From the NCBI RefSeq assembly GCF_003014575.1, contig NZ_PYGF01000002.1:103805-167804 (forward strand): a stretch of 64,000 bases of DNA, in the 5' to 3' direction. The notes under the pieces are model-generated. The model saw only the letters and a list, made by a program, of their open reading frames with translations, searched no databases and was not told where the DNA came from. Of the stretch, positions 1 to 9,299 are shown piece by piece. The DNA is from Cecembia rubra (lineage in GTDB: Bacteria; Bacteroidota; Bacteroidia; Cytophagales; Cyclobacteriaceae). The number at the start of each line of letters is the position of its first letter. Within the stretch, counting starts at the first letter, position 1. A program made the translations under genes and the position numbers.

Positions 1-209
1 AAGCAAGGATGGCAACTGAAAATAATGTTACCATCAGAATTAACTGTGATTTTTTCATTAGATGGAATTAAAAATATGATTATCAATAAAAGAGCTTTCC
101 AGTTTCAGTTGAAAAGCGTCTTCAAATAATCATAAAATCCCTGAATTTCCTAATTATTTTTTTATTGGATTTGCGAATTAATTGATTGAAATTGAAAGTT
201 ATGGTGGCT

Positions 210-1883
210 TTAAAACAGTCCAGTTATATTTCCCTCTGCATCTATGTCAATATTTTCAGCAGCAGGCTTAGCCGGTAATCCAGGCATTCTCATGATAGTT
301 CCCGCAATAGGTACAATAAATCCGGCCCCAGCCGCAATGTCAAATTCCCTGATTTTTATAGTGAAGCCGGAAGGTCTATTGATCAGTGTTGGTTCATCTG
401 AAAGGGAATATTGAGTTTTGGCAATACAAACAGGTATTTTGTCCAGTCCAATTTTTTTAAACAATTTAAGTTGTTGTTTGGCTTTTAAGGAATATTCAAT
501 TTCACCTGCACCATATATTTTCCTTGCTATAGTTTCTATTTTTTGTTCTATTCCCCAATCAAAATCATATAATGGTGTATAATTGCTCATTCCAGATTCT
601 GCCGCCTCTTTTACTGTATGGGCAAATTCTATTGCTCCTTCACCACCTTTTTCCCAGGCCTCACAGAGGGCAACTTTGACTCCTAATGAATGGCAAAAAG
701 TTCTGACTGCTTCAATCTCTTGCTCAGAATCCGAAGCAAATTTGTTGATGGCTACAACAGGAACAAGCATGAAATGTTTCATGTTTTCAATGTGCTTTTC
801 CAAATTGGGGAGACCTGCTCTAACAGCCTCTGGATTGGCTATTTTGAGCTCATCAAAAGGAATACCTGCATGGCTTTTCAAAGCTCTGATAGTGGCTACA
901 ATTACGGCCACATTAGGCTTGAGTTTTCCATATTGGCATTTGAGGTCAAGGAATTTTTCTCCTCCCAAGTCTGAGGCAAAACCTGCTTCTGTGACTACAT
1001 AGTCAGCCAATGTGAGTCCCATTTTAGTTGCAATAATGGAGTTGGATCCCTGGGCGATATTGGCGAATGGACCTCCATGAATAATGGCAGGGTTTCCTTC
1101 TATCGTCTGAACAAGGTTAGGCATGATGGCGTGTTTGAGTAATGCAGCCATTGCTCCTTGTGCTTTCAATTGATGGGCTCTGACCGGCTCATCCTGAAAA
1201 GTAAATCCGACGATTATATTGCCCAGTTTTTCCTTTAAGTCCATTAAGTCTTTGGATAGACAGAGTGCAGCCATAACCTCAGATGCAGCAGTGATATCAA
1301 AGCCGGATTCTCTTGGAATACCTTGAGCCGCCCCCCCAAGACCAATCACTACATCCCTCAATGCCCTTTCATTCATATCCATCACTCTTTTCCATACTAT
1401 TTTTCTCGGGTCTATATTAAGGGTGTTCTTCTGATTATGTATATGATTGTCCAAAAGAGCGGCTAATAAATTATGGGCCTTTTCAATGGCCGCGAAATCA
1501 CCCGTAAAGTGGAGGTTGATGGATTCCATTGGAAGTACCTGGGCATAGCCTCCTCCAGCGGCACCACCTTTCATGCCAAATACAGGACCTAAGGATGGTT
1601 CCCTAATTACTACTGCTGTTTTAACCCCAATTTTGTTCAATCCTTCAGCAAGCCCTATACTTGCCGTGGTCTTGCCTTCCCCAGATTTGGTAGGGGTAAT
1701 TGCCGTAACTAGTATAAGTTTCTTTCCCTTGATTTTTTCTTCATCGATTAATTTTAAAGGAAGCTTTGCGACATATTTCCCATAGGGTCTTATATCTTCT
1801 TCGGAGATGCCAAGTTTTTCAGCTATTTGAGCAATAGGACGCATTTTAGATGCCCTGGCAATTTCTTGATCACTTAGATGCAT
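210..1883 (-). CDS. fhs: Formate--tetrahydrofolate ligase
   Basis: ATP-dependent cytoplasmic ligase that joins formate to tetrahydrofolate to make 10-formyl-THF for purine and formyl-Met synthesis. The 557-residue product has the usual family length. A nucleotide-binding loop TPTKSGEGKTT lies near residues 63-73, and the conserved block REPSLGPVFGMKGG follows near 94-107. An in-frame ATG 48 bases upstream (1931) would add 16 residues rich in Phe/Ser/Pro that do not resemble the family, so the ATG at 1883 (MHLSDQEIA) is preferred. The gene stands alone and diverges from the BlaI-type gene at 2040. No other folate gene lies next to it. Identification is secure from the sequence along its whole length. 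Confidence 0.96.
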   Translation of the reverse strand: MHLSDQEIARASKMRPIAQIAEKLGISEEDIRPYGKYVAKLPLKLIDEEKIKGKKLILVTAITPTKSGEGKTTASIGLAEGLNKIGVKTAVVIREPSLGPVFGMKGGAAGGGYAQVLPMESINLHFTGDFAAIEKAHNLLAALLDNHIHNQKNTLNIDPRKIVWKRVMDMNERALRDVVIGLGGAAQGIPRESGFDITAASEVMAALCLSKDLMDLKEKLGNIIVGFTFQDEPVRAHQLKAQGAMAALLKHAIMPNLVQTIEGNPAIIHGGPFANIAQGSNSIIATKMGLTLADYVVTEAGFASDLGGEKFLDLKCQYGKLKPNVAVIVATIRALKSHAGIPFDELKIANPEAVRAGLPNLEKHIENMKHFMLVPVVAINKFASDSEQEIEAVRTFCHSLGVKVALCEAWEKGGEGAIEFAHTVKEAAESGMSNYTPLYDFDWGIEQKIETIARKIYGAGEIEYSLKAKQQLKLFKKIGLDKIPVCIAKTQYSLSDEPTLINRPSGFTIKIREFDIAAGAGFIVPIAGTIMRMPGLPAKPAAENIDIDAEGNITGLF

Positions 1884-1982
1884 GTTAGTTTTTTTTGGGT
1901 TAGGCGAAAATAGAAAAGAAATCAGCTCCAAAACCTGACTTTTGACAGGGTATTGGATGATTAAGATTTTTTAACTTAAAGT

Positions 1983-2013
1983 TTTGGTTAGAAAATTATT
2001 TATTCTACATTTG
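1983..2013 (+). promoter_or_regulatory. Promoter of the blaI-M56 operon
   Basis: A textbook Bacteroidota promoter is visible: TTTG at 1983-1986, a 19-base spacer, and TACATTTG at 2006-2013, matching the TTTG / TAnnTTTG consensus. The -7 box lies entirely inside the first operator palindrome, so repressor binding should directly block sigma contact. The expected start point, about 2019-2021, falls between the two palindromes, leaving a leader of only about 20 bases before the ATG at 2040. Confidence 0.7.
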
Positions 2014-2038
2014 TAGAATAAATTCTATAATAGTAGAA
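2003..2038 (+). promoter_or_regulatory. Twin operator palindromes for the BlaI-type repressor
   Basis: Two 16-base dyads with the same outer half-sites are spaced 20 bases centre to centre. Site 1 (2003-2018) is the perfect palindrome TTCTACATTTGTAGAA. Site 2 (2023-2038), TTCTATAATAGTAGAA, keeps the outer TTCTA/TAGAA arms. BlaI/MecI-family dimers bind TACA...TGTA-type dyads, so autorepression of the adjacent operon is the natural reading. Site 1 covers the -7 box and site 2 covers the ribosome-binding region just upstream of the start codon. Confidence 0.75.
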
Positions 2039-2039
2039 A

Positions 2040-2411
2040 ATGAACCTATCAGCAACAGAAGAACAGCTCATGAATTTTATTTGGGAAAAGGAGACTGCAT
2101 TTATGAAGGATATTTTGGAGGCTTATCCTGAGCCCAAACCTGCTCCGACCACAATTGCCACTTTATTGAAGCGATTGACGGATAAGGGGGCTTTGGGCTT
2201 TAAAACATTTGGGAATTCACGGGAGTACTTTCCATTGTATTCCAAATCTGAGTATTTTTCAGGTAAGGTAAACAACTTGATCAAGAACTTTTTTAATGAT
2301 TCGCCTTCACAGTTTGCTTCTTTTTTTACAAAAGAAACCAATTTGAATCAGGAGCAATTGGAGTCGCTAAAATCCATTATTGAAGATCAAATTAAATCCA
2401 AGAAGCCATGA
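2040..2411 (+). CDS. BlaI/MecI/CopY-family transcriptional repressor
   Basis: A 123-residue winged-helix repressor of the BlaI/MecI type. The N-terminus (LSATEEQLMNFIWEKETAF) fits the family's first helix, and TTIATLLKRLTDKGAL near residues 37-52 fits the recognition helix region. The C-terminal half is the usual helical dimerisation part. Family members repress their own operon and are inactivated by cleavage after an M56 sensor protease is triggered. The gene overlaps the downstream M56 gene by four bases (ATGA, 2408-2411), so the pair is translationally coupled. The start at 2040 follows the second operator dyad directly and there is no clear Shine-Dalgarno sequence. No beta-lactamase gene lies nearby, so the regulon beyond this operon is unknown. 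Confidence 0.9.
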   Translation: MNLSATEEQLMNFIWEKETAFMKDILEAYPEPKPAPTTIATLLKRLTDKGALGFKTFGNSREYFPLYSKSEYFSGKVNNLIKNFFNDSPSQFASFFTKETNLNQEQLESLKSIIEDQIKSKKP

Positions 2412-4147
2412 TCCTATTTCTTATCAAATCGACACTCGCCTTGGGCTTATTTTATGGAATGTATCACATATTGCTTTCCCGGGAAAGTATATTCAGCTTC
2501 AACAGGTTTTACCTATTGACTGCTTTGGGCTTTTCCTTGGCTTTACCCTTTATTCAAATGCCTCAGGTCATTCCTTCGGTGCAGGAAAAATCAAACCAAA
2601 TTTGGAATCAATGGGAGTTGAAACAACCGGCTGCTGAATTGGAGGAGGTTTTAATACCTTTTGAAGTTAAAGAAGTGCCGGACAAAAGCTTAGCTGTGGT
2701 TGAAAGTGGAAAAAATGAGGTAAGCGGTACAAAATTTCCATTGGGTCAGGTCATAATGGGGATTTACTTCTTTGGATTGCTGCTATTTTCTATCAGATTT
2801 TTGATGCAGTTGAATGGTATGCGAAAGTTACTGAAAAGCAACTCCCAAATAGATATGGGGAGCTACAGACTGGTATTGCTTAAAGATGATGTACTGCCTT
2901 TTACCTTCCTGAATTACCTCTTTGTTTCACGGACTCAATATAATACCTCAGCGATTGAACCCGAAATTTTGGAGCATGAGTTGGCCCATATCCGGCAGAG
3001 ACATAGTTGGGACATCTTATTGGTTGAAGTTTTGAAATGTGTTTTTTGGTTTAATCCTTTGTTGCTTTTGTTTAAAAAAGCCATTCAGCTCAACCATGAG
3101 TTTTTGGCCGATGAGCATGTCTTAAGGGAATTTGAAAACCATGCTTCTTACCAGAACCTCTTGGTGAATAAAGTATCTTCCTTGTTTGGGAACCATCCAA
3201 TAAGTAGTGCATTTAACTTTCATGTTACAAAAAGAAGATTGATGATGATGGGAAAAGTATCCCATCCCATGAGGTTAACCTTTTTGAAATTAGGTAGCTT
3301 CTTCCTTGCTATGCTTTTATTTTTCACCTTAACTTCAAGTAAAGTTGGTGACGACCTAGGGTTTTTCATCTCTGAAGAAACTGAAGGAGTAAAAAAATTT
3401 GAAAAATTACTTTCAGAAGGTTTTTCTGAGGAGAAGCCCTTTGTATTGGAACTTCAGAAATTGAACTTGGAAGCTTTACGTCAAGTTTATTTTAGCCTGA
3501 ATGAAGAAGAACGAAATCAAATATCCCACTTTCCTTTCTTTGACGAGGTCACCTATGAGCAATTGATTTTATTGCAAAAAGAATTCCCAAGAGTGGTGAC
3601 CAAAATTTCGTATACAACTCCTCCGGATAAAAAAGAAATCAGAGCGGAGATCTTTGATCTTTGGCTAAAAACCAAAAACGCTGAATTGTTCATAGATGAT
3701 GAGGAGCGACCTTTTGAAGCATTGAATCAATTTGAGCGGTCGGAATTTGCCTTTTTTGAAGTCAGGGAAACTTCGCCTAAGAAGTTCTTAAAGAAGCCGG
3801 AGTATTCCATTAAGTTGATGACGCATGATTTTTACCATCAAAAATATTTTGAGTCCCCAAAAACTATTCAGACAATCAGTGCACGATATCCTAATTCTGA
3901 CCAGGCTGAGGTATTTTATGCTTTACGTTATATCAGGATGGAAAATGGAACAGTAGCGGAGTTTATTCCCAAAAACTTTGAAGCTTCTATTTTTCATCAT
4001 TTGAGAACTATCGATACCAAGGAGTTGGATTTTGAAAATAGGAGGAGCACTATTAATTATGTGATGGGAGAACAGTTTTCTATTTCCATTTCCAAGGACA
4101 ATAAAAGTCAAAGTAAGGTTTTTAGTTTTCCAAGTGTGACTTTTTAG
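2408..4147 (+). CDS. BlaR1/MecR1-like M56 family membrane metallopeptidase
   Basis: A 579-residue integral-membrane zinc protease. Hydrophobic segments occur near residues 1-20, 33-50, 115-133 and 290-310. The zinc site HELAH is at 190-194, with a downstream acidic ligand in NHEFLADE (229-236), as in M56 peptidases. Residues from about 315 to the end form a soluble, presumably periplasmic region rich in Glu/Lys/Phe that shows no penicillin-binding motifs (no SxxK, SxN or KTG arrangement is evident), so the inducing signal is probably not a beta-lactam. It is coupled to the BlaI-type repressor through a 4-base overlap, which supports a signal-protease/repressor pair. The C-terminal sensor region is not one I recognise. 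Confidence 0.88.
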   Translation: MILFLIKSTLALGLFYGMYHILLSRESIFSFNRFYLLTALGFSLALPFIQMPQVIPSVQEKSNQIWNQWELKQPAAELEEVLIPFEVKEVPDKSLAVVESGKNEVSGTKFPLGQVIMGIYFFGLLLFSIRFLMQLNGMRKLLKSNSQIDMGSYRLVLLKDDVLPFTFLNYLFVSRTQYNTSAIEPEILEHELAHIRQRHSWDILLVEVLKCVFWFNPLLLLFKKAIQLNHEFLADEHVLREFENHASYQNLLVNKVSSLFGNHPISSAFNFHVTKRRLMMMGKVSHPMRLTFLKLGSFFLAMLLFFTLTSSKVGDDLGFFISEETEGVKKFEKLLSEGFSEEKPFVLELQKLNLEALRQVYFSLNEEERNQISHFPFFDEVTYEQLILLQKEFPRVVTKISYTTPPDKKEIRAEIFDLWLKTKNAELFIDDEERPFEALNQFERSEFAFFEVRETSPKKFLKKPEYSIKLMTHDFYHQKYFESPKTIQTISARYPNSDQAEVFYALRYIRMENGTVAEFIPKNFEASIFHHLRTIDTKELDFENRRSTINYVMGEQFSISISKDNKSQSKVFSFPSVTF

Positions 4148-4237
4148 ATTAGCCGGTTCTTGCTAACTCAGTTTTTTCAAAATGGGCTCCTCTAACAGCT
4201 AAAGTCATTGGTGAATTAGGGGAGGATTGGAAAAGCA

Positions 4238-5359
4238 CTAAAATGTAACGTTGGAAATTGATTGGATTACATTTTCTTTCTCTTTAAAATCCCTGTCAAA
4301 AAGTAAAGGATAATTGGTCCGTCCCCGTACAGGCCAATTATTCAGCCAGGAAGCACCGTCATGCAGCCCCCAGAAGGTTATGCGACTGATTTTGTCCTGG
4401 TGTTTACAGAAGACCGAAAAAATATCCGTGTAGCGTTTCGCAAATTTATCGGCTATACTTTCTGGCAGGCCAGCTGTGTAAGGATTGAATTTTTCATCCA
4501 AAGCATAGTTTTTATTGAGGTCCGCTCCCTCACTTGCCCGAGGTCTGGGAAGTACATCCACATCAAGTTCAGTTACCATCACTTTGAAGCCTGCATTTGA
4601 AATTGCTATGATGGATGCCTCAATCATTTCCACCGGTGGTGAATCCAACATATAGTGTCCCTGCATACCGATTCCATCTACCCTTAACCCTTTTTCTCTT
4701 AACTCTTGAGCTAGTGCTATGGCAGCCTCCCTTTTTTCCGGTTTCCAAAGGTTGTAATCATTGTAATACAGTTCAGCCTCCGGATCCATTTCATGGGCTT
4801 TTTGAAATGCTTTGAGGATGTATTCTTTTCCTGTAATCTGATACCATTCAGACTCCCTATAGCTTCCATCATCTTCAAATACCTCATTGACAACATCCCA
4901 ACCATGCACCTGGCCTTTATAACGTCCTACCAGCGTTTCAATATGCTTTTCCATTCTCTCCAATAGGGCCTCTTTCATCAGTGATTCTCCCATCTCATTT
5001 TGATATACCCATTTGGGTGTTTGCTGGTGCCAGACCAAAGTATGTCCGATGACAAAGGCATTCATTTTTTTGCCCAGTGCGACAAATTGATCCGCGGATA
5101 CAAAGTTGTACTTGTCGGGTTCTGGGTGAATGGGCCCCCATTTCATCATGTTTTCTGAAGTGATACTGTTGAAATGCTTTTCCAATAAAGGCCAGGCTTG
5201 CTGCTCATCTCCAGAAGCCTGTCGATAACTGATGGCAGTGCCTACATAAAATGCATCTTTGAACATTTCTTTTAACACCAGACCATTATCTTGGCTGAAA
5301 ACAGGTTGGTAGATCAAAATGCCTACAAGGATTGAAAATAAGGTGATTGATGTTTTCAT
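4238..5359 (-). CDS. GH10 endo-1,4-beta-xylanase
   Basis: Secreted endoxylanase, 373 residues, with a cleavable signal peptide (about residues 1-23, ending PVFSQ). GH10 hallmarks are all present: WHQQTPKW near 110-117, the acid/base Glu in WDVVNEVFED (about residue 159), YYNDYNL near 198-204, and the nucleophile Glu in VMVTELDVD (about residue 264). The ATG at 5359 is chosen because it begins the signal peptide; an ATG 18 bases upstream would overlap the GH67 stop. The start lies one base after the GH67 stop codon (5361-5363), so both are read from one minus-strand transcript. It cuts the xylan backbone and leaves aldouronic acids for the GH67 partner. It is a single-domain enzyme without a carbohydrate-binding module. 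Confidence 0.96.
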   Translation of the reverse strand: MKTSITLFSILVGILIYQPVFSQDNGLVLKEMFKDAFYVGTAISYRQASGDEQQAWPLLEKHFNSITSENMMKWGPIHPEPDKYNFVSADQFVALGKKMNAFVIGHTLVWHQQTPKWVYQNEMGESLMKEALLERMEKHIETLVGRYKGQVHGWDVVNEVFEDDGSYRESEWYQITGKEYILKAFQKAHEMDPEAELYYNDYNLWKPEKREAAIALAQELREKGLRVDGIGMQGHYMLDSPPVEMIEASIIAISNAGFKVMVTELDVDVLPRPRASEGADLNKNYALDEKFNPYTAGLPESIADKFAKRYTDIFSVFCKHQDKISRITFWGLHDGASWLNNWPVRGRTNYPLLFDRDFKEKENVIQSISNVTF

Positions 5360-5360
5360 T

Positions 5361-7502
5361 TTAAATTCCAGGGACAAAGTTTCTTTTAAAATTTAGGTAG
5401 TAGTTCAAATCATGCTTTGGAGCTTCCACACCTTCAGGGAGTGGCATTTTAGAATACTGTCCAAAATACAAAAGGCAGGCATCTCTCCACCATTCAGCCT
5501 CATTCACTTGGATCTTGAGAAAAGAAGCAATATGCTTAAACCTGTCAGGATCTATTAATCCTTCTAATTTATTCCATTCTTGTTGCATCCATCGCGCCCC
5601 CTCTACTCCTTTTTGGTATGAAATTGCCAATTCATCCCAAAGGGTGTTTCCAGTGAAAAGTTTTTTGTTCCAGGGCATTCTGTGAAACCAAAGTAAAAAC
5701 TCCAAAGGAATTGTCTCTGAATCGCCCCATATTTCCTTCCATTCATGGGCATATTGCGCCAATGCATTGCTTCCAGTTTCAGTCCTGTCAAAGCCAATGC
5801 TGTCGCTGTTTGCCTTATGATAATAAGTGGCGGTCCAGTCATCCCTGCCCCCACCTGTTACCCAAGGTCCTGGTCCCCAGTGATGGCTTCGGGCCATGAT
5901 GTGGTGCAGTCCCAGCGGAGTCATGTAATTGACCAGGATTTCATAGGAATTCATCATGATCCCTTTCATGGTCTTGATGACTTCCGGATCATTGCTGAAG
6001 GTCATTCTGATCCAGTCCTCAGCAATTATTTCAATGTTTTGATTAGGGTTCCAGGCCAACTGACCAAATGCATACCAATCAGCCTGAGCGGTTTGATGTC
6101 CTGTCCAATTCCTGTCAGTGCCAATGTTGGATACCCCGGCAATACCTGTTAGTTTGTAATCATGTAGGCTTCCATCCAATACTTTGCTTACAGTACTACC
6201 TGGACCATTTGCATAAGTATCAGATTGAAGTACTTCCTCCCACATCGATGCCAGATTGACCCAGTGGGTATCCTGTCCCAAATACTCTTTCGTTATCTGG
6301 AATTCCATCATCAAGGGCGTTTCGGGCATAGCCCCAAAAAGTGGATGAAAAGGTTCCTTAGGCTGAAAATCCAATGGTCCGTTTTTTACCTGAACGATGA
6401 CATTGTCACTGAATTTTCCATCCAGTGGTTTGAACTCATCATAAGCCTGCCTGATTCTGTCTGTAGGGGTATGTTCATTGTACACAAAAGCCCGCCACAT
6501 GACAATCCCTCCAAAAGGCTTGACAGCATCAGCCAACATATTGGCTCCATCGGCCTGTGTCCGACCGTAATTATGTGGTCCAGGTTGTCCTTCTGAATCA
6601 GCTTTGACCAGGAATCCTCCAAAATCGGGGATATAAGCATAGATCTCTTTGACTTTATCTTTCCACCATTGTTGGACCTCAGGGTTAAGTGGGTCTGCAG
6701 TAGGCAGGTTGTCCAGTACCATGGGGGCATTGAATCTTGCAGTTAGATATATTTTGATACCATAAGGCCTAAAAGCATCTGCTAAGGCAGCTGCTTTTTC
6801 AAGGTACTCTGAAGTCAGGACCAGTGCATTGGCATTGACATTGGTGATGGAGGTACCATTGATACCAATCGATGCATTAGCCCTTGCATAATCTATGTAC
6901 TGTTGGTCAATGTGCTGTGGCAACCTATGCCAGTTCCAGATGCTGAATCCTGCATAACCTCTTTCTACAGTTCTATTGAGGTTATCCCAGTGGTTCAAAA
7001 GTCTTTTCTGAATTTTGGGGTTACTGATCTCATGCAGATCTTCCAGTTTTTTCCTGGTCTGGATTTTTTTCAGAAAGGCATAAGTGCCATAGAGTAACCC
7101 AATGTCTGTTTTAGAACTGACGATTAATTTACCTTTCAAGTAATGTAATAAAAATCCTTCATCATTGAGTGATTGGGCATATTCTGATAAGGCATCTTTA
7201 ATTTCTTTGGGAAAATCATCCAATTTTCCAATCCACAATAGACCTGAACCTGTGTTGGTCCGTGATATTTTTCCGATTTTTTTATCAAAAAATCCTGAAT
7301 ATGCAAATTCCAATTCTTTGTGAATGACTTCATGGGTAGGGGAGTTGCCAAGGAGAACGATATTGTCCAGATAATCACTATAGTATTCAGTAATAGCCTT
7401 ATTTTCAAATGGTAAATATTGGAGCCATAACCCGTATCCATCATTGGCAAAAACAAATACGGGAAATATGGAAAGGATAAAAATGAGAAATTTTTTTTTC
7501 AT
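5361..7502 (-). CDS. GH67 xylan alpha-glucuronidase
   Basis: A 713-residue alpha-glucuronidase that removes (4-O-methyl)glucuronic acid from the non-reducing xylose of aldouronic acids made by GH10 enzymes. The N-terminal signal peptide (KKKFLIFILSIFPVFVFA) points to the periplasm. The GH67 signature KADSEGQPGP is near residues 300-309. Likely catalytic residues, by the spacing known for this family, are Glu304, Asp378 in KNGPLDFQ and Glu406 in FQITKEY. Length is typical. The upstream ATG at 7541 would add 13 residues ahead of the signal peptide, so 7502 is preferred. It is the first gene of a two-gene operon with the xylanase and is divergent from the symporter at 7655. Confidence 0.96.
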   Translation of the reverse strand: MKKKFLIFILSIFPVFVFANDGYGLWLQYLPFENKAITEYYSDYLDNIVLLGNSPTHEVIHKELEFAYSGFFDKKIGKISRTNTGSGLLWIGKLDDFPKEIKDALSEYAQSLNDEGFLLHYLKGKLIVSSKTDIGLLYGTYAFLKKIQTRKKLEDLHEISNPKIQKRLLNHWDNLNRTVERGYAGFSIWNWHRLPQHIDQQYIDYARANASIGINGTSITNVNANALVLTSEYLEKAAALADAFRPYGIKIYLTARFNAPMVLDNLPTADPLNPEVQQWWKDKVKEIYAYIPDFGGFLVKADSEGQPGPHNYGRTQADGANMLADAVKPFGGIVMWRAFVYNEHTPTDRIRQAYDEFKPLDGKFSDNVIVQVKNGPLDFQPKEPFHPLFGAMPETPLMMEFQITKEYLGQDTHWVNLASMWEEVLQSDTYANGPGSTVSKVLDGSLHDYKLTGIAGVSNIGTDRNWTGHQTAQADWYAFGQLAWNPNQNIEIIAEDWIRMTFSNDPEVIKTMKGIMMNSYEILVNYMTPLGLHHIMARSHHWGPGPWVTGGGRDDWTATYYHKANSDSIGFDRTETGSNALAQYAHEWKEIWGDSETIPLEFLLWFHRMPWNKKLFTGNTLWDELAISYQKGVEGARWMQQEWNKLEGLIDPDRFKHIASFLKIQVNEAEWWRDACLLYFGQYSKMPLPEGVEAPKHDLNYYLNFKRNFVPGI

Positions 7503-7654
7503 TGTTATTTTAGGTTTAAAGAGGTTGCCATAAATATACAAAAACGCTTAGCAGATTAATTGAAAACATTATATTTGGAGATATTTCGATTCATATTAGG
7601 GGTAAAATCCGGAAAATTGTTTCGAGCTCAAACCTTTACAATAAACCATATCGT

Positions 7655-9298
7655 ATGCTATTAGAACCACTTGACCTCATTGTCTTTATAGGCTATTGTT
7701 GTCTCATTGTAGGCCTTGGCTTGTTTGTTTCCAGGGAGAAAAAAGGCCATGTCAAAGATTCCAAAGATTATTTTTTGGCTTCCAAAGCCCTTCCTTGGTG
7801 GGCAGTAGGAGCATCACTGATTGCTTCCAATATTTCAGCAGAGCAGTTTATCGGAATGTCAGGTTCAGGCTTTGCGCTGGGCTTGGCAATTGCGACTTAT
7901 GAATGGATGGCAGCGGCTACTCTATTGGTAGTGGCTATATTTTTCCTTCCTGTTTATATCAAAAAAGGTATTTATACCATGCCCGGATTTTTGCTGGACC
8001 GGTATGATGCACGTGTAAGGACTACCATGGCTGTTTTTTGGCTGTTGCTGTATGTATTGGTAAACCTTACCTCTGTGCTCTATTTGGGGGCATTGAGTTT
8101 AAATACCATTTTGGATGTCCCTATGACTTATGGGATTGTCGGATTGGCCTTGTTTGCCATGGTATATTCAATCTATGGAGGATTGAAGGCTGTTGCATGG
8201 ACGGATGTAGTACAGGTATTTTTCCTGGTAGCTGGCGGTTTGGCGACAACTTATCTTGCTTTGAGTATAGTTGGAGACGGAGATGCCTGGCAGGGTCTTG
8301 GGCTCTTGAGAAAGGAAGTTCCCGGCCATTTTTCCATGATTTTGGATAAGGGAGAAATGATCATTCCTGATGGTAAAGGAGGTACCGAAGATGCTTATTC
8401 CCTTCTTCCAGGTCTTAGTGTACTTGTAGGAGGCATGTGGATTGTGAATTTGAGTTATTGGGGATTCAACCAATATATTACACAGAGAGCTTTGGCTGCA
8501 AAAGACCTTAACGAAGCGCAGTTAGGGGTAATTTTTGCGGGTTTTCTAAAATTATTGATGCCTTTGATTGTAGTTGTTCCGGGAATTGCAGCTTTGGTTA
8601 TAGTAAATAAAGGAGGCGATTCTTCTTTTATTCAATCTATGACAGATCCGGTTTCAGGTTTGATCAAATCAGACAGGGCCTATCCCACTTTGTTGCAATT
8701 ACTTCCTGCTGGATTAAAAGGACTGGCATTTGCAGCATTGACAGCAGCTATAGTGTCTTCCTTGGCTTCAATGGCCAATAGCACTTCCACCATCTTTACC
8801 ATGGATATATACAAACAGTATATGGATAAAGATGCTTCAGAAGTGAAGCAGGTTAGAATAGGTAGAATTGCCGCCTTTGTTGCTTTTTTGGTAGCAGCTT
8901 TAGTGGCTCCAGCATTGGGCACCTTAGATCAGGCATTTCAGTTTATTCAGGAGTACACTGGATTTGTGTCTCCTGGTGTTTTTGCCATTTTCTTCTTTGG
9001 AGTATTCTGGAAAAAGACTACTTCCAATGCAGCTCTGACTGCTGCTGTACTGACTATTCCTCTTTCCACTGTGCTTAAATTTGGGCTGCCGAATCTTCCC
9101 TTTATTGACCGAATGGGGGTAGTTTTCTTGATAATAGCTGCATTGATCATTGCAATCAGCTTGTTTGAAGGAAAAGGTAAGGATCATCCAAATAGCATTG
9201 AAGTCACTAAAGAACTGTTTAAGACCAGTATGACTTTCAAAATAGGAGCTATAGTCATAGCCGCCATAATTGCAGCATTATACATCATATTCTGGTAA
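7655..9298 (+). CDS. SSS-family sodium:sugar symporter
   Basis: A 547-residue inner-membrane transporter with about 13-14 hydrophobic helices. The N-terminal signature region DSKDYFLASKALPWWAVGAS followed by NISAEQFIGMSGSG is typical of the sodium:solute symporter (SGLT-like) group used by Bacteroidota for monosaccharides. It starts about 150 bases from the divergent GH67 gene and is followed, one base after its stop, by xylulokinase, so it probably imports xylose (or glucuronate) released by the xylanolytic enzymes. The substrate is an inference from context. A possible -7 box TATATTTG lies at 7570-7577, but I see no matching -33 element. Confidence 0.9.
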   Translation: MLLEPLDLIVFIGYCCLIVGLGLFVSREKKGHVKDSKDYFLASKALPWWAVGASLIASNISAEQFIGMSGSGFALGLAIATYEWMAAATLLVVAIFFLPVYIKKGIYTMPGFLLDRYDARVRTTMAVFWLLLYVLVNLTSVLYLGALSLNTILDVPMTYGIVGLALFAMVYSIYGGLKAVAWTDVVQVFFLVAGGLATTYLALSIVGDGDAWQGLGLLRKEVPGHFSMILDKGEMIIPDGKGGTEDAYSLLPGLSVLVGGMWIVNLSYWGFNQYITQRALAAKDLNEAQLGVIFAGFLKLLMPLIVVVPGIAALVIVNKGGDSSFIQSMTDPVSGLIKSDRAYPTLLQLLPAGLKGLAFAALTAAIVSSLASMANSTSTIFTMDIYKQYMDKDASEVKQVRIGRIAAFVAFLVAALVAPALGTLDQAFQFIQEYTGFVSPGVFAIFFFGVFWKKTTSNAALTAAVLTIPLSTVLKFGLPNLPFIDRMGVVFLIIAALIIAISLFEGKGKDHPNSIEVTKELFKTSMTFKIGAIVIAAIIAALYIIFW

Positions 9299-9299
9299 A

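Noticed and set aside
583..1002. A 139-codon plus-strand frame within the fhs region
   Set aside because: It is antisense to a complete formate-THF ligase and has no recognisable sequence.
2408..4147. A beta-lactamase regulatory system in the strict sense
   Set aside because: The M56 protein lacks a penicillin-binding sensor domain and no beta-lactamase gene is adjacent, so only a BlaI/M56-type signalling pair is claimed.
4148..4237. A terminator between the M56 and xylanase genes
   Set aside because: The only complementary words (CTCCTCTAA and TTAGGGGAG) contain a mismatch and are separated by a long loop with no T run.
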